Source of the DNA: Porogramme epimiltina
Lineage: Eukaryota > Basidiomycota > Agaricomycetes > Polyporales > Polyporaceae
Length of the DNA: 22,138 nt
Direction: 5' to 3'
NCBI GenBank assembly: GCA_900155495.1
Contig: FTLJ01001047.1
Location: 1 to 22,138 of the forward strand
Of this stretch, positions 1-9,118 are shown piece after piece (positions within the stretch are counted from its first letter, which is position 1; each line of letters opens with the position of its first letter). The notes under the pieces are model-generated. The model was not told the origin of the DNA and did no database searches. It worked only from the letters and a program-made list of their open reading frames with translations. A program made the translations under genes and the position numbers.

Positions 1-68
1 TAGATCGTCTTAAGGCCATCTTAAGGCACTTAAGGCACTTAAACGCCCTTTTAAGGCGCGTTAAGACG
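1..68. repeat. TTAAGG-rich repeat bounded by an 8-bp inverted repeat
   Basis: The first 68 bases contain at least five spaced copies of TTAAGG/TTAAAC/TTAAGA-type units. CGTCTTAA at 6-13 is the exact reverse complement of TTAAGACG at 61-68, so the block could fold on itself or be the end of a repeat running off the left edge. No open reading frame is associated with it. It may be a fragment of a dispersed repeat or a terminal inverted repeat; the sequence does not distinguish these. Confidence 0.5.
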
Positions 69-3000
69 TTTCCGAGTTTACTGATGTGATCGCACACGCT
101 AGGTCCGGCGGTCGACCTCGATCCAGGGCGTCGATACAATATACTTCCAGCCCACCTCTCGGCGGCACAGAGCCATCGGAACGCCGAACGAACATGCTGG
201 CCACAGCGTGCGACCGCCTCGGGTTCAAGGTGAGCGTTTTACTGCCTCGTGGGCGAGTTACCGCTCACTCAAAATGTCTGGGGCAGGTCAGCCTGGGCGT
301 GGATCGAGGCGTGACCTCATCGGCGTGAGCGAATGGTGTGGTTCGACTGGCCCCAGACTCTGTCCGCGCGACTCGTTTGTCGTCAAGTGACGCAGAGTTC
401 TTGCGCCCAGGCCACCTCGACGCCGGCCGCGAGCAGTGGACGATTCCTCAGAACTTGACGACCGCGCGGATCGGTTCTGTGCTCGGCGACATGTCGTGGA
501 GCGGTTCGAGTCGGTCGGTCGGGCCAAGATGGGAGGATCGTCTATGCGTCACTCCTGACATCTAGGTCTTAGGCACCGCGCGTCCGAAAAGGTGCGTGGC
601 CTCGGGGCCGGATCTTTTTGAGGCCGTAGCACTAAAGGTGGACATAGGGATCTGCATCCGAAAGAGGACATAGAACGCTGGTACGGGAAGCTTTACCTTT
701 CTTGACACTCGGCGAATCGCACGCTTCAGTGGGGGAATGTCGTCGATGTTCACCTTGATAATCGAGCTTCTATCGCCTTCACACCTCCAGCTGCAGGTCT
801 GCGTTCCTGGCTTATCGCGAATCGTGTGGCGGCGAGTATATATACACATGCTGGACTTCCTTCGAAGATGTGGAGACCCCAAGACGCGAAGATGGCCTTC
901 TGTCACGTCGGCACGTACAGTGTGCTCCACGACGGGTTCGCTGCAGTTGTTACGCAGTGCACACAAGCCTAAACGACCAGCTCCTATCAAAGTGAAGGAC
1001 TCTCATTCTGCACGCACAACATGTCTATCTCGATAGCGAGGATATTGTACGGATAGTAAGTAGCTGTGGTAATCAACCTGCGATGCACTGATCTTCCTGT
1101 AGATCAGAGAGGCCCTATACCTGTTCAAGGCTGCGTAGATCTCAAAAGTCTATGCCTGGCCCACAAACGAAAACTTACCTGGATTACTTTACAAGTGATC
1201 GCTCCAGGATACACGGACCGCCGGGGCGAGACGATTCAAGCAGTTTCCCCCAAACACAGTCCATGAATCTTACAGAAAGGGGCTACTCTACCCGTGACTT
1301 GCCGGCGTGGCGTGTGGGCTCGGCTTTTGTCGTCGATAGCGAACCCTCAAGTTCAACGTATGAGCTAGTATGTTCTCGATCCCGGGAGGCCTAAGAGACG
1401 TTCGATAACAACTTGGTGGGTCGTGGAGTGGTGTTACCTTACCTATTCCCGATCCTCTTCAGGTGATCCTTAATGTCGTTCAAGTTGTCTAACAATCGCA
1501 AGACGCGCTAGAAACTCCACCAGCATCGTCCGGACATACGTTGGGCCTGTGGACCGAGGTCCTGAAGATTGCAACAGCACATTGTTGGATCCGGCCCTCA
1601 ATCCGAATCTTCTTTTGCTACTCGGAAAATGTACCTTGTCAGGACGATCCTCGGCAGTTGCCAAGCCACAAGCGTACCTGATATCGGCGACGATTCGGAC
1701 CTGGGTAGCTACGTGCAGGCTGGCCGTTGACCGGAACAGTGGCAATATCCAACACGGCTGCTCGCACCGATGAGCTACCTCAACCCAAGTATGTCTCGTG
1801 CCCTCTCCGTGTTGTACGTCTTCATTGACACAACGCCATTACTATAGTACATAAAATTTCTTATCGGGGACTGTAGACGCAGCGAATGCGTCATCGGCCT
1901 TGCGCACGTAGCCTTTTCTGGCGATCCTCGGTCGCGAGCGCTGCGTGGGGCGACCGTCAGCGACTTCCTCGGGCTGCAGATCGGCCGTAGCTCTCATCTG
2001 AGCTCTCTGCCTGCATACCTGTGCCACGAAGGCAACGTCTAATCACTATTTAGACGTTGGCCCGCTACTCAGGCGCTGAACCGCCCAAGGCTCAATGCAG
2101 GCATGCGGCGTGCGCGAGGCGCGCTAGTGGGGCGGCGCGACGAGCGCGTTGGGCAACACGCTGCATATCCAGGTGGAGACGAGACGGGTGCGAGGCCAGT
2201 TCCGGACTCAACCGATTCCGGCTAGGCGGTGTACGTGTCCAAATATCGTTCGCCGTATTACGCTTCACCGCAGGCAGACCGGAAGGCAAGCCGTACTCTC
2301 CGAGTCCGAATCATCCGAACCCGCGCCGGTGCTGCTGGCGGATGAGGGACCGCGCTCGGGCCTTGCGGCGGTGGCGACTTCGCCAAAATTGTGCGGGTCG
2401 GCGGTACAAGGCGCGGCGGGTGGAGGTGGGGCAGTCCTCCTCATGTGCCCTTGCGTCTTGCTGACGATTAACCTATAGAGTTCCATACCGGTCGCGGTGT
2501 TCGGGCACGGTGGAGGAAGCATTACGGAGCCATGGCCCGAAGTGATCTGCGACTGACCAAGGTTGGTATGCGCCTACCCACAGCGCCCAACCTAATAGTG
2601 TACTCCAGGGACCGGCCACACGAACGATCAGGCGCATATAGTTTGGGGGTGGTCTCGGTGAGCTAGAGATAGGTAAAAATGTCGTTGAGAAGCCTCCAGG
2701 AGACTTTGACGGCAGCTGGGTCGGCCCGGTCTTCCACCTCCCGCGCTGACGGCAATTTCATGGTTTTCATACTTGAGCAGCCTGCGTAACATTTACAAAG
2801 CGGATGGCACAAATAAAAGCTGGAGGCGAGTCGCGACGGATTATGTTTACGAAAACAAATCACTAGACACAAAAAGTGAGGTAAGTGAGAAGCAGCCATC
2901 ATCACAAATCACGTTAAGACTCACCTCGACCTCAGGTATGCCAATCGGAATGCGGGTGCGGTGCCGGAATCATTATAGTTAGAGCGGTCTCTCATGGTCT

Positions 3001-3202
3001 CGGGTGTACAAGAACCTAAAAAACGCATGGTTACGAGGCAAATGATGTCCACTGTTGGCAGATCCCTGTCCTCTGTGACGTAGGAACCGGTTGGTGGTCT
3101 CAGGCTATTATGCAATGCCAATTGGGAGAGGTATCTTTGTGGAAGACGGCATAACCAAACCATAAATACAACTAACGCAAGACTCGAGCAAGAAACACTG
3201 TC
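69..3202. other. Gene-poor left region, no supported gene
   Basis: Open frames here are at most about 142 codons, on both strands. None has a recognisable domain or can be extended by convincing splice sites into a conserved protein. No transposase, reverse transcriptase or tRNA was recognised. A 35-codon ATG frame at 2681-2788 (+) has normal codons but no recognisable similarity and is not called. The sequence looks less GC-rich than the right half of the window. It may be intergenic DNA or a decayed repeat; the far right would hold the USE1 3'UTR and terminator. Confidence 0.55.
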
Positions 3203-4265
3203 CTACGTCACTCGAATAACAAGGAACGTCATGAAGAATCCAATGGCGACAACGATCAGACTGAGAATGGTAATCCAGGTTGTCCCCCAACTCTTTGAAT
3301 GGTGGTCGCGCAACCGCACTCGTTCCTTGGACATGACATCGTGGTTGCGTTCAAGCTTCTCTTGCGCTTCTAGGACCACTGCCTTGTCGGTTTCCAGTGC
3401 GCTCGCGAAATGGATAGCATTGCGTTTGAGCTGTGTGGCCATCTGAGCAAGTTGTGCGGATAGCTCTTCTTGGAGCGCGGCAGAGTTTTGCATGAACGCA
3501 GGAGTCGCTTGCTGTGTGGACTTCTCTGCTGCTGCAGGAAGCGAGACGGGCAAGAGGGTCTCTGCAGGATTCACCGGCCCTCGAGAGTATGAGGGAGCAG
3601 CAGGTGGCGAGAGAATACGTTCATGTGCGGCAATGGCTGTAGTCTCCTCGGCGGGAAGTAGAGTGACAGTAGGATCAGGTAGTGTGTTGGTTGGTTGGGA
3701 GGGTGACTCTTCCGACGGAATAGGTGAGGAGATTTGGGGAGGTGGTGGGGGTATGGTTGGTAGGATTAGGGGAGGCTTCATGGAGGAAGGCGATAGTCGC
3801 TGGTAAAGGTGACACGTTAGAATCGTGAAGCAGTGTATGAGAAATGGGCCGTACTTTGTCCACCTCCGAGACTACGTTCTCTAGTCGGTCTAACGTTCGA
3901 CGGTAGTCATCGTAGCGTGCCCACGCGGACCTAACCAGAGCTTATTAGTCGTTGTGTTCATGTATTGGAGTTGATAGCACTCACGAGTCTCCTACATCCC
4001 CGCCAGACACCACAGTCTGCAATAGCTTTCGAGCGTGTCTCAATTTCTGTAGAACAACAGCAATGTTGGTTTTATGTGATCATTAGGAGCTGTAGGTGCT
4101 TATGCGCCTCACATGGAGAGTCCCCCGTGTACGGATCCAAGCCGGTGCGCCCGAGGTCGAATTGGAAGATTCGTCTAGCCATGTTTCACTTGCCACCGTC
4201 TTTTCCAACCTACGAACTAGCCGTGCCAGATTGATACGGTCATGAGATGGCTGAACTGTCTGCAT
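3203..4265 (-). CDS. USE1: USE1-like ER SNARE, tail-anchored, 4 exons, 295 aa
   Basis: Exons on the minus strand are 4265-4113, 4046-3985, 3930-3855 and 3799-3203 (888 nt including stop). Introns of 66, 54 and 55 nt are GT..AG; branch-like ACTAATAAG and TTCTAAC are visible in the second and third. Seen in the protein: an N-terminal helix with INLARLVRRLEKTV, a second helical part containing RKLLQTVV, a proline/serine-rich linker at about 104-200, a heptad-like SNARE region at about 206-266, then a hydrophobic membrane segment at about 272-292 and only three residues after it. This architecture matches the Use1/p31 family (245-259 aa in yeast and human from memory), a SNARE of Golgi-to-ER retrograde fusion that works with Sec20 and Ufe1/syntaxin-18. 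The linker is longer than usual. The start is the first ATG of the frame preceding the conserved N-terminal helix. The C-terminal half is certain as a tail-anchored coiled coil; family assignment is by pattern. Confidence 0.85.
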
Positions 4266-4623
4266 CTTGCGTATTCCGTCGGTAAGAAGAAGACCGAGAG
4301 GACTGAGGGAGAAGCCTAGAAGAAGAGAATACTGCAGGCTGCACGAAAGAGGTGTCGTGGAGACGTCGTGTCGGCTCTTGCTCGTGAAAGGCTCACGTGA
4401 CCTCTATGTGCGCTTAGATCTCCGGATTCTGAGGACATTTCCTCTGTTCCCAACTTGCGCTCGACTGCCGCAGCACACTGCTCTGCCGTCGGCATTCCTG
4501 CACAAACTAAGCCGTCTGGGTTCCACTCGTTTCTGTATCCTGCTTCTCTCCCTCACCGTAGCTGCTTGCTCAGTCGACTGTATACCTATTATCTCTTGAA
4601 CACCTTATATCGGTAACACTTCA
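4266..4623. promoter_or_regulatory. Shared divergent promoter region of USE1 and SQS1
   Basis: These 358 bases separate the two opposed start codons, so both 5'UTRs and both core promoters must fit here. A weak TATA-like CTTATATCGG lies at about 4603-4612, close to the SQS1-like ATG. A 110-codon frame at 4267-4599 (+) has no recognisable domain and is not called. CT-rich sequence at about 4435-4560 is compatible with a transcribed leader of the plus-strand gene. Confidence 0.5.
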
Positions 4624-7600
4624 ATGGCCAGAGGCTCTACAAATCGTGGCCGCGGCGGCCCACGCGGTACATCCAACGGACAACCATTTGGCGGGAGGGG
4701 AGGCTGGTCTCCAAGGGGCGAACGTGGCGGTCGAGGCGGAAGAGGAGGCCGGGCACGCGGTAGAGGCTTCGGCCGAGGCGGATTCGTACCCTTAGATGAT
4801 TTTGACTTGCCTATCCAACAGTGGCCAAGTAGTGAGTCATTTCGTGCTGTGATTGCGGTTCACATCTGAATATTTGCCTTCAGACAACCCGCCTGCTACG
4901 CCACAGACTCAACGGTACAATACTCCGCGAGGGCGTGGAAGAGGACGAGGCCCGTCGTCTCCTATGCCGTTCAATGTCTACAACAACCCCAAAAGGGGCC
5001 TTGGTTCTCCCCGCGGGCGGGGGATAGGACGAGGCGATGAAATAGATCCACGCTCAGCCACGTCCGGCCGTGGTCGAGATTTAACATCAAGGCTCCATGC
5101 TGGAGTGCCGCTCTCCAAATTATTGTATGAGGACCGGCCATTCCTCAAACCCATCAAGTTTGTCCGCTCTGTCTACACTGCCACTCTGTTCCAGAAAGAG
5201 GACGACATCTTCCAGCCGGTCGTAGAATCCGCAGGTACGAGTTTTGCTACGTTATTTCACGACCGCTCGTCTCAACCTCTTACAGTAGAGGGTGATGAAA
5301 AAAGTCACGTCCCCACTGCGGATGCAGTACTACGCGTCTTCAATACAGACAAACAGACAAACGTCCTAGACGGTGAAGAAGAGTTGGAAGAAGTCGATTT
5401 CACGGACATAGGCCGTGTTCAAGCCGAGGTTGACGCTGCTGCAAGCCAACATCCAGTGCTGTCACCCGAGGCACCAGCCACAGAGGAGATGCCGGCGAGC
5501 TTTTTCGTCGATACCACACCTTCCACCGTCATACATACTACAAATTCCAAGACAATTCAAGTCGATAGACTCAACGGTGCGCTCGGCGATGCTACGACGA
5601 ATAATGAAGACGATGACGAGGTCATCGTCTATGTCGCTCCCCACCCTCGCATAACGAACAAGCCGACCACTTCTCCCGTGACCACTGTCCCTATGATCAA
5701 ACCCCTCCAGACTACTTCGATTCTCACTGGTGTCACCATCGGTTCTTCCGTGGTAGAAGCTGACTGCCCTCCTCCATTGGCGGACGTCTCGGCCGCCAGT
5801 AAACGCATGGACGCTACAACGCCCCTGCCAAACGCTGCTCAGCCAGCATTAACAATTGAGCTTGGAACCCTGTATCCGGAGACTACAGTCACGTCACATC
5901 AGTCCGCCCCTGAGGCCCTCAGTCTCCCTCCCCCTCCATCCTTTGACGATGTATCTTTCTCCTTCACGAGATCGACTGCCACGGGCTCAGCTACCCATAG
6001 TCAGAAACGGCGTCTCCACCCCGTAGGGACTCCACGCTCTCTGATCAAACGCAAACCCAGACGCAGATCGCTCGGCGGTTTCGGCGCATTCGGTGCAATG
6101 CACGAGGAGGCGTTGTTGCACGAAGAGGACCCGCGCCGAGCGGAACAGCGGCGTGGCGACTCTGACATCAACTGGGGCACTTCCGATGAGGACGACGACG
6201 TCGACGCGCTCTCCGCAGACATGGGCGGTATGGAGATCGACGGGGAGATCGACTTGCAAGCGATGAAGCGCTTCGTGCACAGTCTGAGCGCAGAAGGCTC
6301 GAAGCACGTTACAATGGACGACATTGCGGACACGGAGCGGATGAGGAAGGAGGATGAGGACACGGACGTACGTGGACCGGAGTCGGACGAAGATGGAACG
6401 ACGGATATCGAGAACCCGCTTCCGGGGTACGGTGCCAAGCAGAAGCGTAGCGAGGACAATGTGGACAGCGATGAAGACGACGAAGGTGACGAAGATGAGG
6501 ATGATGGGGACGGTAATGAAGAGGTCGAGAAGGCTGTACGTGCCGAAGAGGAATACCTCATCGGAGAGGACAGGGCAGATCTGCTGGATCACCCGAGCGA
6601 TTCTTCGGACAACGATGAGGACGGAGAAGAGGACGACAGTGAGGACGACGGTGATACCCCGCGGCGAAGTTTCCAGGCCAAGCTCGAACGCCTGCGTGAG
6701 GGCACCAGTAGTAAGGGAAAGGGAAAGGGGCGAGCTACAGGGGATTCTAGCGACGAGGCTATGTCAGTGCAGATGACCTGGGCCGACGATGACGAGGAAT
6801 ATTTGGCTCAGATTCAGGTACGTGGCCGCGTTGATCTTAGTATTGTCGTAAGCTCACAATGAAACAGGACATTCTTGACAAGAACCAGCATCTCTGGTCA
6901 TCCGGGAATAAGCAAGCAAGGAGATATATGTTCAAGGCAATTCAGAATGGAGACTTTGATTCTGACGAAGATGTATCTCCTAGTCAACCCGCCAGTACGT
7001 TACCCCAGCCTTCTAGTATTCTACCCTGTCTTACCTCCTGGCTTGCAGAACGTGCTAAAGACAAAGGAAAGGACCTCCCTCTAGAGCTTCAAGCGCTGTG
7101 GGAGAAGGATCGCCAGAAGAAGGCGGAGAACAAACAGAAACGCGCTCTTGAACGCGCTCTGATCGCGGCCGACCCGATGGCAGTTCATAAGGGTGGCAAG
7201 AAAGGCCGGAAAGCCATGCTCGCAGCTGCTCGCTCCGCAGAAGATTTGCCGAATCGCATCCTTAACTTCGTAGACCTCGAGAACCAAATCCGCCGCTTCC
7301 TGGAAGATATCGGAGGCAAGGACACCATGACACTACCGCCAGCTGACAAGGACACTCGCAAGCGAGTGCACGAGCTCGCGTTGGCATTTAATCTGAAGAG
7401 CCAGAGCAAAGGAAAGGGCGAGAGCCGATACACAACACTCGTCAAAACGTCTAGGAGCGGAATCGGGATCAACGAGAAGAAGATCCGCCGGATTATGAGG
7501 GAGGCGACAGGCGGTATTTGGCAAGGCCCTACCGGCGGCGCAAGGGGCAAAGCCGTGGACCTCTCGAAACATCGCGAGGGCGAGGAGGTCGGCAAGGTGG

Positions 7601-7822
7601 GCCGCCCCTTTCCGTACCTTGACGATGAGACAAGCGCGCTGACCTCGTTACTCCTACGCGTAGGGCGCGGCCAAGATCGACGGGTCGAACATCGGGTTCA
7701 AGATGCTCGCGGCTATGGGATGGGCGGACGGAGACCGCATTGGGCTCTCGAACCCCGGCCTGGACGTACCCCTTACGGCGATCATGAAGAAGACGAAACT
7801 GGGCCTGGGCGCAACGTACTGA
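4624..7822 (+). CDS. SQS1: SQS1-like R3H and G-patch protein, 5 exons, 991 aa
   Basis: Exons are 4624-4831, 4884-6817, 6868-6994, 7049-7596 and 7664-7822; introns are 52, 50, 54 and 67 nt. Domains seen: RG/RGG-rich N-terminus (about 5-57 and 84-137), a conserved block with EDRPFLKPIKFVRS near 151-165, a low-complexity Thr/Pro region, a basic patch KRKPRRR, a very acidic Asp/Glu stretch (about 500-662), an R3H domain (about 826-893, containing RKRVHELALAF), and a C-terminal G-patch (about 946-991) with GFKMLAAMGW and KLGLGA. The order RG, acidic, R3H, G-patch is that of yeast Sqs1/Pfa1, a cofactor stimulating the DEAH helicase Prp43 in ribosome biogenesis and spliceosome disassembly. The G-patch lies in another frame from the R3H exon and is joined only by the last intron, whose donor GTGGGC is imperfect. 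A nearer GTACCT donor gives the wrong frame. The protein is probably nuclear or nucleolar. Confidence 0.87.
6995..7048 (+). other. 54-nt frame-preserving intron in SQS1-like gene
   Basis: The segment begins GTACGT, ends CTTGCAG and is exactly 18 codons long with no stop, so the reading frame survives whether or not it is removed. Spliced, the flanks join as PAKRAKDKGKDLP, a lysine-rich run that fits the neighbouring residues. Retained, it inserts 18 residues, hydrophobic and proline-rich in part. The consensus ends favour a true intron. Confidence 0.7.
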
Positions 7823-8275
7823 CCGGAGGCACCGCTTCCATCCCCGGCCCGTTGATGTGGAGTTCCAAGGCGGCGTCATCATGTAAGGACATATGTGTAG
7901 ATGGATCCCGGCGAACTAGTTTTGTAAGAGAGTAAGCGGGAATGCGTTATACCGAGTGTAAAATTGTTCAGTAGCAGTCATTCGCTCTGAGAACTTCATG
8001 ATGGCTGCTCGTACACGACCCTGCGGCTGTAAAAGTGTGCCTGTGCGTACGGGAGAACGTGGTAGCCTCGGTCTCCGTAGTGCCGAGACCGGCGACTTGA
8101 GCGGAAAGTTGGCGCGGGGAAGGCCGGCGCTTCGCCGTTCACCCGGTTGGCTTCAGAATCAACCTGTCCTAACACCATCTTGCCCTCGTGTCCATACCTA
8201 CTTTACCTGTATCCATCAGTTGTCGTCTGGACCACACTTTACGCTCGGCCACAACACTCTAACGGTCTTTCCAAG
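7823..8275 (+). promoter_or_regulatory. SQS1 3'UTR and MMTAG2-like promoter interval
   Basis: This 453-nt gap lies between two genes read in the same direction. The SQS1-like stop is at 7820-7822, and the next supported start is ATG at 8276. The sequence just before the ATG, from about 8170, is rich in C and T, as in the leaders of other genes here. No separate gene was recognised; the frame at 7998-8534 runs through a splice junction of the following gene and is not credible. Confidence 0.45.
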
Positions 8276-9118
8276 ATGTTCGAACCGGTGCGAGGTGGCA
8301 CCCGTGGCGGTCAAGCAGAATTCAAGTGGTCAGACGTTTCACAAGATAAGGACCGCGAAGTACGCCAGTCCGACGCTGTATTCGCGCTGCTGTTGCTTGA
8401 CGTACCGTGTTCTCTGTAGAACTATCTTGGGCACAGTATCAATGCACCAACTGGACGGTGGCAAAAGAACAAGGATGTCCATTGGTATTCTAGGGATCAG
8501 AAGGACGGAGAGGACGCGAGAAAGGAAGAGTTGAGGAGGATCAAGGAGGCGGAAGCGGAAGCATTGGCGGCAGCTCTGTGCGTACATGCCTTCCGTTGCG
8601 AATATGCAGCGTGCTGACCGCACTCTAGGGGGTTCACTCCTGGGCCAAAGGCTCCGGGCGATGGCGCAGGGACTGGCGCGAACGCCATCGCCGTCCCCGC
8701 GAAGCCCGCCTCCGTCGACGGCTCACTAGACCCAGACAAGGAGGAGCGCCGCCGCCTCAAAGCTCAGAAGAAGGAGGAGAAGCGGGTCAAGAAAGAGATG
8801 CGGCGCGCGGAACGGCGGCGAGAGCGCGGGGATGGAGCGAGCGATGACGAAGACCCCCGACGGCGAAGGAGGTCGCGTTCGCGGTCGCCGAGGCGGCGAG
8901 ACCGTCCGGATGCTCAGCCCCGTTCTCCGCGGAGAAGAGACCGCTCTCGGGATCGTTATAGGGACGGAGACCGCTCGAGAACGCCACCGGTGCGACGGAG
9001 GGGGGATGAACGAGACTATGACGAGGCCGCGCGCGACCGGGAACGAGAGATGGCGAGGAAGCGATGGGATGACAACTCACGGAGAGACCGGCCTGGCTCG
9101 CGATGGGGGAGGAACTGA
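8276..9118 (+). CDS. MMTAG2-like protein with RS-rich tail, 3 exons, 243 aa
   Basis: Exons are 8276-8359, 8420-8577 and 8629-9118, with introns of 60 and 51 nt. The first 80 or so residues carry the signature of the multiple-myeloma-tumour-associated protein 2 family (MMtag domain): RGGTRGGQAEFKW, then DKDRENYLGHS, then APTGRWQ, a tryptophan-tyrosine pair, and an acidic/alanine helix ending in EALAAALGF. The conserved DREN/YLG block is rebuilt exactly by the first splice, which supports the model. The rest is charged: a KKEEK-rich helix and an arginine/serine-rich tail with repeated RSPRRRDR-type units at about 165-205. Human MMTAG2 is a nuclear phosphoprotein of poorly defined role; RS-type tails are common in splicing-related factors, so a link to RNA processing is inference. 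The start is supported because the domain normally begins at its initiator methionine. Confidence 0.85.

Noticed and set aside
495..520. GGTTCGAGTC resembling a tRNA box B
   Set aside because: No box A, acceptor stem or D-arm at the proper distance on either strand.
2663..2905. Minus-strand frame ending in an F-box-like LLNDIFTYL
   Set aside because: The resemblance is limited to a few residues at the very C-terminus, followed at once by a stop, and no exon continues it.
4267..4599. 110-codon plus-strand frame between USE1 and SQS1
   Set aside because: No recognisable domain; it lies wholly within the short divergent promoter and leader region.
5987..6592. 201- and 186-codon minus-strand frames opposite the SQS1-like gene
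   Set aside because: They mirror the acidic GA-rich codons of the sense gene, giving serine/valine-rich strings without domains.
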